Origin: Anaerococcus vaginalis
GTDB lineage: Bacteria > Bacillota > Clostridia > Tissierellales > Peptoniphilaceae
Reading direction: 5' to 3'
NCBI GenBank assembly: GCA_018363915.1
Contig: JAGZMY010000009.1
Span: 1-64,000 of the forward strand
Length of the DNA stretch: 64,000 bases
Below the pieces are notes generated by a model, which was not told where the DNA came from, made no database searches, and saw only the letters and a list, made by a program, of their open reading frames with translations. Made by a program: the position numbers and the translations under genes. Below, piece after piece: positions 27,732 to 37,698 of the stretch; positions within the stretch are counted from its first letter, which is position 1; each line of letters begins with the position of its first letter.

Positions 27732-28418
27732 CTATTTTGATACAGCTATAACTGTTTTTATCATAGTTTTTATATCTTTTGCAAGAGAAAATTCTCTAAC
27801 ACTTTTTAAATTATATTTCATTTTTTCTGGCAATATTTTTTCTATATATATCTTATCAGTGTCAGTTTCATCTCTAAGCAAATTTGCTTCATCCTTATAT
27901 TCTATGCTTGTTTCTGATGTTACTCCTGCTTTTAGCAATAGGGTTGCATACATTTCATTTGTATAATGCTTTACATAATATGGACTTTCAGGTCTTGTGC
28001 CTACAAAACTCATATCTCCTTTTAAAATATTAAAAAGTTGAGGAATTTCATCAAGTCGATACTTCCTGAGTGTCTTTCCTATTTTGGTTATCCTATTATC
28101 ATTACCTACAGTTACTTGACTACCTATTTTATCTGCATCTTTTACCATAGTTCTAAATTTATAAATCTGAAATTCTTTATTATACTGAGTTATTCTAGTA
28201 GACTTATATATAATTTCTCCTTTAGAATCTTTTTTTATTAAAATAGCTAGTATTATTAGTAATGGAAATAGTATTATTATCAATATCAAAGACATAATTA
28301 TATCAAATATTCTTTTCAAGAATAAACTAACTTGTTTCTTTTTGAGAATTTTATAATATGATAGAATTTCGTCTTTTCGCATTTCTAAAGGCAAATCATC
28401 CCATTTTTTCAACATCAT
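27732..28418 (-). CDS. Initiating undecaprenyl-phosphate sugar-phosphate transferase (PglC-like)
   Basis: A 228-residue bacterial sugar transferase. One N-terminal membrane helix lies near residues 37-62. The catalytic domain shows YKFRTM, KYRLDEIPQLFNILKGDMS and VGTRPE. It starts repeat-unit assembly by loading a sugar-1-phosphate onto undecaprenyl phosphate. The size fits the small PglC class rather than the long WbaP class. Confidence 0.9.
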   Translation of the reverse strand: MMLKKWDDLPLEMRKDEILSYYKILKKKQVSLFLKRIFDIIMSLILIIILFPLLIILAILIKKDSKGEIIYKSTRITQYNKEFQIYKFRTMVKDADKIGSQVTVGNDNRITKIGKTLRKYRLDEIPQLFNILKGDMSFVGTRPESPYYVKHYTNEMYATLLLKAGVTSETSIEYKDEANLLRDETDTDKIYIEKILPEKMKYNLKSVREFSLAKDIKTMIKTVIAVSK

Positions 28419-28419
28419 T

Positions 28420-29640
28420 TTACCTTTTTATATATTTATTTGTTATAAATCTATAATTTTCAATTATATAATCAACTTCCTCATCAGTAAGTTTTGTGTG
28501 AAGAGGTAGTGTTATTTCATTTTTGTAATGATTGTAGGCATTTGGATAATCTTTTATATCAAATCCTAACTTTTTGTATGCTGTTAATAGGGGAAGTGGT
28601 TTATAGTGAACGTTGCATGCTATTCCTTTTTCTGCCATTTCTTCTATTATTTTATTTCTTTGTTCTGTATCTATTCCTGGAACTTGTGTTATATAAAGAT
28701 GTCCTGATGATTTGTGATTTTGGTCAAAGTGGTTTAGGCTTTCTATTCCAAGTGGTCTAAAGGCTTTGTCGTATTTTTCTATTATTTCTTTTCTTCTTTT
28801 TAAAAGTATTGGATACCTTTTTACTTGGGCAAGTCCTATTCCTGCTAATACGTCTGTCATATTGCATTTGTACCAAGGTCCTACTATATCATATTCCCAT
28901 GACCCTAGTTTTGTTTTGCTCAAAGCATCTTTTGATTGACCATGAAGGGATAATAATTGATATTTTTTGTAGAGTTTTTCGTTGTCTATTCCTTCTTTGT
29001 CTTTCCATGTTGCATATCCACCTTCTGCTGTTGTGAAATTTTTTACTGCATGGAAGGAAAAATTTGAAAAATCTGCTACTGATCCTACTTTTTTTTCTTT
29101 ATACTCTGCTCCCAAAGCATGAGCTGCATCTGACATTACTATTATTCTGTTGTAGGCTTCTTGGATTTCATTGTTTGCCTTAAATAAATTTTTCTTTTCT
29201 TCTACAATTTCAAATATTTTATCGTAATCGCAAGGAACTCCTCCCAAATCTATAGGAATTATTACTTTTGTTTTTTCGTTTATGGCTTCTTTTAGTTTTT
29301 CGTAGTCCATTTCTAAATTTTCTTTTTGGGTATCTACTAAAACTAATTTTGCCCCAACATGTTCTACTACTGAGGCTGTCGCTGTGTAAGTGTAGGCGCT
29401 TGTTATCACTTCATCGCCTTCTCCTACTCCCAAAGCTCTAAGAGTCATTTCTGCCGCTGCTGTTTGAGAATTTAAACAAACTCCTATATTTGTTCCTGTA
29501 AATTCTAGCAAATCTTTTTCTAATTTTTTTGTTTTTGGTCCTGTTGTTATCCAACCAGATTTTAAAGCATCTATTACTTCATTAATTTCTTCTTCGCTAA
29601 TGTCTGGTGGAGAGAATGGTATGTTCATTTTTTTTGTCAT
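28420..29640 (-). CDS. UDP-4-amino-sugar aminotransferase (PglE/LegC-like)
   Basis: A 406-residue PLP aminotransferase of the DegT family. The PLP lysine is in FSFHAVKNFTTAEGG, typical of PglE-like enzymes that make UDP-4-amino-4,6-dideoxy-GlcNAc from the product of the dehydratase encoded upstream. The ATG overlaps that gene's stop (TAATG). No PglD acetyltransferase is adjacent, so the first sugar may keep a free amine. Confidence 0.87.
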   Translation of the reverse strand: MTKKMNIPFSPPDISEEEINEVIDALKSGWITTGPKTKKLEKDLLEFTGTNIGVCLNSQTAAAEMTLRALGVGEGDEVITSAYTYTATASVVEHVGAKLVLVDTQKENLEMDYEKLKEAINEKTKVIIPIDLGGVPCDYDKIFEIVEEKKNLFKANNEIQEAYNRIIVMSDAAHALGAEYKEKKVGSVADFSNFSFHAVKNFTTAEGGYATWKDKEGIDNEKLYKKYQLLSLHGQSKDALSKTKLGSWEYDIVGPWYKCNMTDVLAGIGLAQVKRYPILLKRRKEIIEKYDKAFRPLGIESLNHFDQNHKSSGHLYITQVPGIDTEQRNKIIEEMAEKGIACNVHYKPLPLLTAYKKLGFDIKDYPNAYNHYKNEITLPLHTKLTDEEVDYIIENYRFITNKYIKR

Positions 29641-31601
29641 TATTTATTACCCTTTCCTATAAACGTACTTATTAAATTATTTATCGTAACAACTATGTCT
29701 AATTCGTCTATATTTTCTTGGTTTATTACTTTGTCTAGTTTTTGGAAAAATTCTTCTCTTGAAAATTCTAATGGTCTTCCTACGGATATGCCTTCTACTT
29801 TTGTATCTGATAAAAGTTCTTCGTCCATTAGTCTTTCTTCGTATAGTTTTTCTCCTGGTCTTAGGCCTGTGTATACTATTGGCATATCTATATCTGGTTT
29901 ATAGCCTGATAATTTTATTAATTGTCTTGCCAAATAATCTATTTTTACTGGCTCTCCCATATCTAGTACAAATATTTCTCCGCCTTGTGCCATTGAGCCT
30001 GCTTGTAATACTAATTTTACTGCTTCTTTTATGGTCATAAAGTAGCGGATTATTTCTGGATGGGTTACTGTTACTGGCCCACCTGATGCTATTTGTTCTT
30101 TGAAAAGTGGAATTACTGATCCGTTTGAACCTAGGACATTTCCAAATCTTACTGCTACGAATTCGGTTTTTGGATTTTTTTCTTGTAAGTAATCTTTTGG
30201 ATTTATGGTGATTATTCTGTCACCATCGTTGATTGTTACTTTTGCTAGTTTTTCATATTCTTTGTTTGCTCTAATATCATTTATCCCTTGGATTATTTTT
30301 TCACATACTCTTTTAGTTGCTCCCATTACTGATGTTGGATTTACTGCCTTGTCAGTTGAGATTAGGACAAATCTTTTTGCTTCATATATTAATGAAAGAA
30401 GAGCTACTATGTAAGTTCCTCTTACGTTATTTTTTATTGCTTCTACTGGACTTACCTCCATTAATGGTACATGTTTATGAGCTGCTGCGTGGAAAATTAT
30501 TTCTGGTTTGTAGGTTTCGAATACTTTTTTTACTCTTGCATAGTCTCTTACTGAACCAATTAAGGTGATGAATTTTAAATCTTTATTATTTCTTTTTAGC
30601 TCTTGTTCTATTTCGTAGGCATTGTTTTCGTATATATCAAATATTATCAAAAGTTTTGGTCCGTATTGAGCGATTTGTCTACAAAGCTCTGATCCAATTG
30701 AACCTCCACCGCCTGTTACCAAGACTACTTTATCGTTTAGGTAATCAAAAGTTTCGTTTGAAAATATTTTTACTGGATCACGTCCTAATAAATCTTCTAT
30801 TTGGACATCTTTCATTCCAGACATGGAAATACTTCCTGAAACTAATTGGTAAATTCCTGGTAGGACTTTTACCTCACAATTTGTTTCATTGCATATTTGT
30901 AGGATTTCTCTTTTTTGATTTTCTTGGGCTGATGGTAGGGCTACTAGTATTAGATCTATATCTTCTTTGTTTACAAGCTCTTTTATTGAATCTCTACCGC
31001 CATAAATTATTGTCCCGTCTATATATTGACCTTTTTTTTCTGGATTATCGTCAATAAATGCAACTACTTTTATGCTTGTATTTTCCTGTCTGTTTGATTT
31101 GTTTATATCTTCTTTTATTGTCTGCCCAGCTGATCCTGCTCCAATTATTATTGCTTTTTTGAATTCTGGATTTTTGTCTAATAGATTATATTTTCCTTGT
31201 ATAAACATTTTTTTTGAAAATCTTAATGCCACTGTCATTGTGTATTGAATTAATAATCCAAAAACAAAATATGATATAGGCATTCTTCCAAATAATTTAG
31301 TGATTCCTAAAAAATGGATTAGTCCTGATAAGATAACAGCTTGAGTAATTCTAATTAATTCATTATATGATATATATTCTAGAATAGCTTTGTACATCCT
31401 AAAAAATGAATAAATTGCAATTGTGATTAGTGTATTAACAATTGCATAATTTTCAAAATTTTTTAAATATTCTAAAGGAATATTTGTTATACTTGCATCA
31501 AATCTAAAAATTAATGCAAAAAGATAAGATAAATTTATTATAGCAATGTCAAATATTAATAACGTTACGGTTTTTTTATTCAATAGTTTTTCAAAACTCA
31601 T
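29640..31601 (-). CDS. UDP-GlcNAc 4,6-dehydratase (PglF/CapD/WbpM-like)
   Basis: A 653-residue membrane enzyme. About four N-terminal helices (residues 10-125) are followed by a CoA-binding-like Rossmann unit (IIGAGSAGQTI) and the catalytic SDR domain with VTGGGGSIGSELCRQ, STDKAVNPTSVMGATK and MGEPVKIDYLA. It makes the 4-keto-6-deoxy intermediate used by the aminotransferase that follows. Confidence 0.92.
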   Translation of the reverse strand: MSFEKLLNKKTVTLLIFDIAIINLSYLFALIFRFDASITNIPLEYLKNFENYAIVNTLITIAIYSFFRMYKAILEYISYNELIRITQAVILSGLIHFLGITKLFGRMPISYFVFGLLIQYTMTVALRFSKKMFIQGKYNLLDKNPEFKKAIIIGAGSAGQTIKEDINKSNRQENTSIKVVAFIDDNPEKKGQYIDGTIIYGGRDSIKELVNKEDIDLILVALPSAQENQKREILQICNETNCEVKVLPGIYQLVSGSISMSGMKDVQIEDLLGRDPVKIFSNETFDYLNDKVVLVTGGGGSIGSELCRQIAQYGPKLLIIFDIYENNAYEIEQELKRNNKDLKFITLIGSVRDYARVKKVFETYKPEIIFHAAAHKHVPLMEVSPVEAIKNNVRGTYIVALLSLIYEAKRFVLISTDKAVNPTSVMGATKRVCEKIIQGINDIRANKEYEKLAKVTINDGDRIITINPKDYLQEKNPKTEFVAVRFGNVLGSNGSVIPLFKEQIASGGPVTVTHPEIIRYFMTIKEAVKLVLQAGSMAQGGEIFVLDMGEPVKIDYLARQLIKLSGYKPDIDMPIVYTGLRPGEKLYEERLMDEELLSDTKVEGISVGRPLEFSREEFFQKLDKVINQENIDELDIVVTINNLISTFIGKGNK

Positions 31602-31619
31602 TTTAACCTCTTTTATAAA

Positions 31620-33143
31620 CTATTTCTTCAATTTTCTATTTTTAAAAGAATTGATAATTTCTTCGAATTCAGGAACTTTAATTATTATTATACCTATAAA
31701 ATAAACTAAACCACCAAGTAAAACTGATAAGCCAACGCTTAAAATTAAAGGCAATACTTTTATAGACACATTATAAGCCAATCTTGCAATTACACTCATA
31801 ATAATTGAGATTATTATTAATTTAATTATAGAACCTATATTATATTTACTATCATTATTCCCATATTTTCTTTCAAAAATATATATGATAATTATACTTC
31901 CAATAGCAGTAGAAATTGTGGTTGATAATGCTAATCCATTTAATCCTATTAATTTTGATAGGATCACATTTAGAAAAATATTAATTAATTGTTGTAATAA
32001 AATTATTATTACAGGGGTTTTTGAATCTCCTAAAGAATAAAATCCTTTAGAAACAATTTCTGTAATCGCAGCAAAAATCACAAAAGGAGCATAGGATACT
32101 AAAAGTGATGCAACTATTTTTGTATCCTCACTTGTAAAAGCATTTCTTTCAAAAACCAATTTAATAATTGGATTTGAAAGGCTTATCATTCCAAATGTAG
32201 CTGGCAATATTAAAATCAAAGTAAAAATAGTAGCTGACTTTATTTTATTATTCATTTCTAACATTTGTCCCTTTTGAGCAAGTCTAGCTATTTCAGGAAA
32301 AGACATAGTAGCAATAGTTGTAGTAACTACACCTGTTATAAATCCAAGCATAGTTTTAGCATAAAACAATTTAGATATACTTACTTTTCCAAAAATTGCT
32401 GAAGCCATAGAATTATCTACTATTAAAGAAACTTGGCTTGCAGCATTTGATATTATTATAGGCAATAATAAAACCATAAAATATTTTACATATTTATTTT
32501 TGAAATTTAAGCCTAATTTATATTTGAATCCTAATTTTTTTGCAGCAAATGGGAATCTTGCAAATTGTAAAACATTTCCCAACAAGGCACCAACAATTAG
32601 AATATACGGATTACCAAATATCCCTGTCAATACTGTTGCTGCAATTATAAAAACATTCATAATTATAGCTATTAAAACTGGATCTACAAAATTATTATTT
32701 ATGTTCAAATATCCCCTTATAACTCCACCATAGAGATAAGCAAAAGTTGAAAACATCATAATAATAGTGAAATTCGCAGCTATATCTAGCCATTTACCAC
32801 TCAAATCTGGAGATAAAATTTTTGATACTGGCTTAGCTAAAACAATTATTATAAGGAAAGAAATTAGTCCATAAAACATTAAAACATTTACCAAATCATT
32901 AGTAAATTTGTTAGCCTCTTCTTCTCCTCCTTCATTTTTAGCTTTATTAAATGTAGGAATATATACAGAAAGTATTCCAGAGGCAACTATACTAAATATT
33001 ACAGTTGGTATTGTTGTTGCAGTTGTATAAATTGATTTTAAATCTCCAGCGCCAATGAAAGCCGCCATGACAGCTTCCCTTGCAAAACCAAATATTTTAG
33101 ATATTAAAGTTAAAATCATTATTAATATGGTTGTTTGACCCAT
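31620..33143 (-). CDS. MurJ/MviN-family flippase, probable Wzx
   Basis: A 507-residue protein with about 14 hydrophobic segments and the MOP/MurJ signature (KIFGFAREAVMAAFIG, a YGGVIRGYLN segment, MSFPEIARLAQKG). MurJ flips lipid II, but this gene is inside the polysaccharide operon and no other flippase is present, so it probably exports the polysaccharide repeat unit. A second housekeeping MurJ elsewhere would support that. Confidence 0.85.
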   Translation of the reverse strand: MGQTTILIMILTLISKIFGFAREAVMAAFIGAGDLKSIYTTATTIPTVIFSIVASGILSVYIPTFNKAKNEGGEEEANKFTNDLVNVLMFYGLISFLIIIVLAKPVSKILSPDLSGKWLDIAANFTIIMMFSTFAYLYGGVIRGYLNINNNFVDPVLIAIIMNVFIIAATVLTGIFGNPYILIVGALLGNVLQFARFPFAAKKLGFKYKLGLNFKNKYVKYFMVLLLPIIISNAASQVSLIVDNSMASAIFGKVSISKLFYAKTMLGFITGVVTTTIATMSFPEIARLAQKGQMLEMNNKIKSATIFTLILILPATFGMISLSNPIIKLVFERNAFTSEDTKIVASLLVSYAPFVIFAAITEIVSKGFYSLGDSKTPVIIILLQQLINIFLNVILSKLIGLNGLALSTTISTAIGSIIIIYIFERKYGNNDSKYNIGSIIKLIIISIIMSVIARLAYNVSIKVLPLILSVGLSVLLGGLVYFIGIIIIKVPEFEEIINSFKNRKLKK

Positions 33144-33188
33144 TTATTTCCCCAATCTAATAAATAGAGAATAATTCTCTATTTATTA

Positions 33189-34625
33189 CTACTTATTTTT
33201 ATTATTTTTCAAAATCCCATCATGAACTTGGTCAATGGATTCTTCATCCGCTCTCATCATGTATAAATTACTTCCAGGCATTAGGTATGATGGTAGGCCT
33301 GGTTCGCTTGTTCCTGTTACTGCTTGGCTTTTTATTTTCCAATCCTTAGCATCATCTATTTGACCATTTACTAATTCTATCATTTTATCATAAGGCATAT
33401 TTGTATTTACTGAATCAAGTGCAACTTCTGCAATCGAATTGAAATTTAGTAGTGTTTCTGTTGACAATAATTTTCTTATAATTCCTGTCATTACTCTCAC
33501 TTGATTTTTTCCTCTATCAAAATCTCCTTCTGCAAGGTGGTATCTTTCTCTTGAATATGATAAAGCCATATCTCCATCCATGTGAATTGTACCTTGTGGG
33601 AAATATTTGCCACCATTGGTTTCAAAAGCAACAGGATTTTCAACATCTACTCCACCTAATAAATCTATAAGCTGTATAAGAGTTGTGAAATTTACTTTTG
33701 CATAATAGTCTATATTTATATCAAGAAAATTTTCCAAAGTTTTTATAGAAGTATCTACTCCAAATAAGCCTGCGTGAGTTAATTTATCATTTGCATAATC
33801 TCCCATTCCAGCTATATTTACATAGGTATCCCTTGGAATTGTTGTTATTAAAATTTTTCCTTTTTTAGGATTTACACTTACTATTAAATTCACGTCAGAT
33901 CTTGATACAGTTGCAAGATCTCCATAAGTGTCTATTCCTGAAATATATACATTAAAACTTTGATCTTTTTCAACTTCATTGTTTTGATTTAATTTTTGAT
34001 CTCCCTTAACAGAATAAGATTTTAAAACTCTAGTTTTTTGGCTAAATCCTTCAATATTATCATCTAACATTTCCCTGAAGCCTTCATTTAATAAAACAGC
34101 TTGAACATTTCCATTAATTAAGCTGTTACCTAAAGTTAAATAATCTCCTAAGTCTTCAACATTTAAATCATCGCCATTTTCTTTTTTGAATTTTTCTAAA
34201 GCTTGTTTAACATTTTCTTTGTCCACTTGCTTAGCTATGGCAACCTGATTTTCATTCAAATCATCCAATGTTTCAATTGGAGATTCTTTCAAAACAACAA
34301 AAGACATTTTTGTTTTGATTACTTCTTTTTTTTGATTGATTTTTTGAACAGTTTGTATTGAAGTACTTGCGTAAGAAATAAATAAGCCTTCCACTGCACT
34401 TACAAACAAAAGTACAATTATAAAAAAGGCTTTAATTGGCTTGCCAGCCTTTTTTCTTTTGAAAATCAACAAAGAAAATCCAAAAATAAGTAAAAATATA
34501 AGTCCCAAAACTATAAACCTATATTTCACTGGCAAAATGCTATATTTATTTAAAAAATAAAAAAATATTATGTATACAATAGTTGATAAAAAAATCGAAA
34601 TTTTAGATATTAAGTTTTTAAACAT
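33189..34625 (-). CDS. LytR-CpsA-Psr (LCP) family glycopolymer ligase
   Basis: A 478-residue membrane protein. Three N-terminal helices (about residues 8-95) are followed by an accessory domain (about 110-210) and the LCP domain with ITTIPRDTYVNIAG, THAGLFGVDTSIKTLE, LGGVDVENP and YSRERYHLAEGDFDRG. These hold the Arg/Asp residues that bind pyrophosphate-lipid. LCP proteins join glycopolymers to peptidoglycan. It is the first gene of the polysaccharide operon, like cpsA in streptococci. Confidence 0.9.
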   Translation of the reverse strand: MFKNLISKISIFLSTIVYIIFFYFLNKYSILPVKYRFIVLGLIFLLIFGFSLLIFKRKKAGKPIKAFFIIVLLFVSAVEGLFISYASTSIQTVQKINQKKEVIKTKMSFVVLKESPIETLDDLNENQVAIAKQVDKENVKQALEKFKKENGDDLNVEDLGDYLTLGNSLINGNVQAVLLNEGFREMLDDNIEGFSQKTRVLKSYSVKGDQKLNQNNEVEKDQSFNVYISGIDTYGDLATVSRSDVNLIVSVNPKKGKILITTIPRDTYVNIAGMGDYANDKLTHAGLFGVDTSIKTLENFLDINIDYYAKVNFTTLIQLIDLLGGVDVENPVAFETNGGKYFPQGTIHMDGDMALSYSRERYHLAEGDFDRGKNQVRVMTGIIRKLLSTETLLNFNSIAEVALDSVNTNMPYDKMIELVNGQIDDAKDWKIKSQAVTGTSEPGLPSYLMPGSNLYMMRADEESIDQVHDGILKNNKNK

Positions 34626-34675
34626 ATCTTCGGAAAATTCTCCTTACATTTAAAATTTGTAATTATTCTCAAACA

Positions 34676-34704
34676 ATGATATAACAACTTGTAGCATTTG
34701 TCAA
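34676..34704 (-). promoter_or_regulatory. Promoter of the polysaccharide operon
   Basis: On the minus strand, TTGACA, a 17-nt spacer, then TATCAT, about 50 bp upstream of the LCP start. It is a good sigma-A match. Confidence 0.65.
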
Positions 34705-34884
34705 TAATAAAGCACTTCAAACATTTAAATTTTGCGATTTTCACAACTTTTAAAATTGATTTTTAAAATTTCTTTTATAATTTTTAAATAAACAAATAAA
34801 ACTTCTTACTATAATATAAAAAACAAGTTATTATCGTTTTTTGCTTTGTTGAAAGTATAATATTTCCAAAGAAAGAGGTGACCT

Positions 34885-36204
34885 ATGATATTAGATGAAA
34901 GAATATTTAAAGAATTAGAAAAAAATTATGAAAATGATCCTAAAAATAAAGTTATTGAAAATGCCATTTCAAATATGGGGATAATGGAGGCTTCTTTAAA
35001 TAAAAATATTATCAACAAACATGATTTTATTTTTTCTAATGAAGTTGAAACTAAAGATGTTACTAATCAAAGAAAAACTGGTAGATGTTGGATGTTTGCA
35101 GGGCTTAATATGATTAGAATGCACATTGCCAAAAAACTTAATATGGAAAAATTTGAGCTTTCTGAGTCTTTTCTTTATTTTTATGACAATATGGAAAAGG
35201 CAAATTTGTTTTTGCAAAGAGTAATTGATACAAAAGATTTGGATATTAAAGATAGAAAAGTTGAAGATATTTTTTATTCAACTCCAGAAGACGGGGGATA
35301 TTTTGAATTTTTCTATTATTTGATAAAAAAATATGGAATTGTGCCAAAAACAAATATGGGCGAACTTTTCCATACAGAGGAATCTTCTTTTATGTTTTAT
35401 ACTTTGGAAAATGCCCTCAAAAAAATCGCTATGGATATTAGAGCGACTGATGACGAAAAAGAAATTGAAATTTTAAGAAAAAAAGGTCTATCCTATGCCT
35501 ATAATATTTTTGTAAAATCCATTGGAAAACCTGTTGAAAATTTTGATTTTAAATACTATGACAAGGACAACAATTACAAAATCGAAAAAGATATGACGCC
35601 AAAGAAATTTTTTGACAAATACGTTGGGGATTTTTTTGATGGAAAAATAAAATTATTAAACGATCCTAGACATCCTTACAATAGGATTTTGGTTGATAAA
35701 AACGCAAAAAATGCAGTAGATTTGCCAGATCTTGTTGGAATTAATGTTGACATGGATACAATGAGTAAATCCGCTCAAAAATCTATAAAAAATAACGAAA
35801 CCATGTGGTTTGCCTGCGATGTTGACATAGATAAAGATAGAGAAAGCGGAGTTATGGATGAAAATTTATTTAATTTCGACCAAACTTTTACCAATTTTGA
35901 AAAAATGACAAAAGCTCAAAGAATTGATTCAAGATATTCTTCAGCCTGCCACGCCATGAATCTTACAGGCTTTGACAAAAAAGATAAAGACGTAAAATTT
36001 TGGAAAATTGAAAATTCTTGGGGAGAAGATAATGGACACGACGGATATTTTTCTATGACTGACAAATGGTTTAGGGAAAATACTTTCGAGTTAATAGTCG
36101 ACAAAAAATATTTAACCAAAAAAGTTTTGTCTGCCTTTGATAAAGAAAAAATCTACTACGATGAATTTGATCCTATGTATAAAATGCTTAAAAATGTTAA
36201 GTAG
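34885..36204 (+). CDS. pepC: Aminopeptidase C (bleomycin hydrolase family, C1)
   Basis: A 439-residue papain-fold peptidase. The catalytic Cys is in RKTGRCWMFAGLN, His in SACHAMNLTGF and Asn in WKIENSWGEDNG, the PepC/bleomycin hydrolase pattern. It removes N-terminal residues from peptides in the cytoplasm. GAAAGAGGTG precedes the ATG, and a TATAAT lies at 34856-34861. It is read alone, opposite to its neighbours. Confidence 0.93.
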   Translation: MILDERIFKELEKNYENDPKNKVIENAISNMGIMEASLNKNIINKHDFIFSNEVETKDVTNQRKTGRCWMFAGLNMIRMHIAKKLNMEKFELSESFLYFYDNMEKANLFLQRVIDTKDLDIKDRKVEDIFYSTPEDGGYFEFFYYLIKKYGIVPKTNMGELFHTEESSFMFYTLENALKKIAMDIRATDDEKEIEILRKKGLSYAYNIFVKSIGKPVENFDFKYYDKDNNYKIEKDMTPKKFFDKYVGDFFDGKIKLLNDPRHPYNRILVDKNAKNAVDLPDLVGINVDMDTMSKSAQKSIKNNETMWFACDVDIDKDRESGVMDENLFNFDQTFTNFEKMTKAQRIDSRYSSACHAMNLTGFDKKDKDVKFWKIENSWGEDNGHDGYFSMTDKWFRENTFELIVDKKYLTKKVLSAFDKEKIYYDEFDPMYKMLKNVK

Positions 36205-36249
36205 GGTTTAGCTAAAAATCGAGTTTTATTTTAGATTAATTTTATTTAT

Positions 36250-36276
36250 GAGATCTCTCCACTTAGGTCGAGATGG
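36250..36276 (+). repeat. Palindromic repeat copy 1 (isolated)
   Basis: GAGATCTCTCCACTTAGGTC-GAGATGG, a member of the repeat family dense after 56 kb. The downstream tail to about 36321 (GATTGTATTAACTTTATTGC then TAAAGGCTTTTTTATTTTTA) resembles the extended tail of other copies. Confidence 0.75.
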
Positions 36277-36376
36277 TACTTGATTGTATTAACTTTATTG
36301 CTAAAGGCTTTTTTATTTTTATATATTCAACTAATTTTTAAAATTCTTTTATTAAAATATAAGAATAATTATATAT

Positions 36377-36411
36377 AAACCCATCTTAATTATTTTTTTC
36401 AAGATGGGTTT
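36377..36411 (+). terminator. Terminator between pepC and hemL
   Basis: Stem AAACCCATCTT / AAGATGGGTTT with a 13-nt loop, followed by TTGTTTATT. It could serve both converging genes. Confidence 0.75.
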
Positions 36412-36417
36412 TGTTTA

Positions 36418-37698
36418 TTATTTTGTTTTTTTAATATATTCTAGGGCTTTTTTATTTTGTTCTATTGTGTAATTTATTATATCCTCATCCAAAGCTTCTG
36501 ACATGAACATGGCTTCAAATTGGGCTGGGGGTAGGAGGATTTTTTTATCTTTCATATAGTTGAAATATTTTGAATAGGTTTCAAGGTCTGCTTTTTGAAC
36601 GTCGTCGTAGGATTTTATTTGGTCAAACTCTCCAAAAAATATTGACATCATTGATTTATATCTTGTTACAAATCCGTCTACTCCCGTTTGTTTTAAATTA
36701 TCTTTGAATCCTTCTTCTAGCATTTTCGCGTATTTTTCTAGTCTTTTATAAATATCTGGATTTTCTTTTAATATTGTTAGAACGTCAAGTCCCATTTTCA
36801 TTATAAATGGGGATCCTGATAAGGTTCCTGCTTGGTAGACTGGACCTATTGGCGATAAAACTTCCATTATTTCTCGTCTTCCTCCAAAGCCTCCTACTGG
36901 CATTCCCCCTCCTACAATTTTTCCAAAGCAAAACATATCTGGTTTTATTCCAAATTCTGTAGATATTGATCCAAATTTTAATCTAAAGGCTGTGATTACT
37001 TCATCAAATATTAAAATTATTTTATTTTCTTCTGTAATTTTTCTAAGCTCTTTTACAAATTCTAAATCTATTGGGACTACTCCCATATTTCCTGCTATTG
37101 GTTCTAAGATTACTGCTGCAATTTGATCTTTGTTTTCTTCAATTGTTTTTTTGACAGATTCTATATCGTTATATTTGCAAACTAGAGTATCTTTTATTAC
37201 TTCTTTTGGAACTCCTGCTGATGTGGCTACGTTAAAGGTCAAGGCTCCCGATCCGGATTTTACCAAAAGTCCATCAGAGTGGCCATGATAGCATCCTTCA
37301 AATTTTATTATTTTATCTTTTTTAGTAAATCCTCTTGCACATCTTATTGCTGACATAGTTGCTTCCGTTCCAGAATTTACCATTCTTATCATGTCTGTAT
37401 CGAAAGCTTCTGCCAAAAATTTTGCCATTTCTATTTCTACTTTTGTAGGAAGTCCAAAAGTAAGTCCTTCTTCTAAATATTTTTTTGCTTTTTCTATCAA
37501 TTCTTTTTTTCCATGGCCCAAAATCATTGGCCCCCATGATGAAATAAAATCTATATAGGCTTCATTATTTTCGTCAACTATTGTTGATCCTTTTCCATAT
37601 TTTGCAAAAAGTGGATTGCCGCCGACAGCTCCAAAGGCCCTTACTGGAGAATTTACTCCCCCTGGTATATATTTTTTCGCTTGGTCAAAAAGATCCAT
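36418..37698 (-). CDS. hemL: Glutamate-1-semialdehyde 2,1-aminomutase
   Basis: A 426-residue class III PLP aminotransferase. PGGVNSPVRAFGAVGG, FEGCYHGHSDGLL, LIFDEVITAFR and the PLP lysine in MFCFGKIVGGGMPVGGFGG identify HemL. It converts glutamate-1-semialdehyde to 5-aminolevulinate in the C5 pathway. Its ATG abuts the hemB stop, and it closes the tetrapyrrole operon. Confidence 0.95.
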   Translation of the reverse strand: MDLFDQAKKYIPGGVNSPVRAFGAVGGNPLFAKYGKGSTIVDENNEAYIDFISSWGPMILGHGKKELIEKAKKYLEEGLTFGLPTKVEIEMAKFLAEAFDTDMIRMVNSGTEATMSAIRCARGFTKKDKIIKFEGCYHGHSDGLLVKSGSGALTFNVATSAGVPKEVIKDTLVCKYNDIESVKKTIEENKDQIAAVILEPIAGNMGVVPIDLEFVKELRKITEENKIILIFDEVITAFRLKFGSISTEFGIKPDMFCFGKIVGGGMPVGGFGGRREIMEVLSPIGPVYQAGTLSGSPFIMKMGLDVLTILKENPDIYKRLEKYAKMLEEGFKDNLKQTGVDGFVTRYKSMMSIFFGEFDQIKSYDDVQKADLETYSKYFNYMKDKKILLPPAQFEAMFMSEALDEDIINYTIEQNKKALEYIKKTK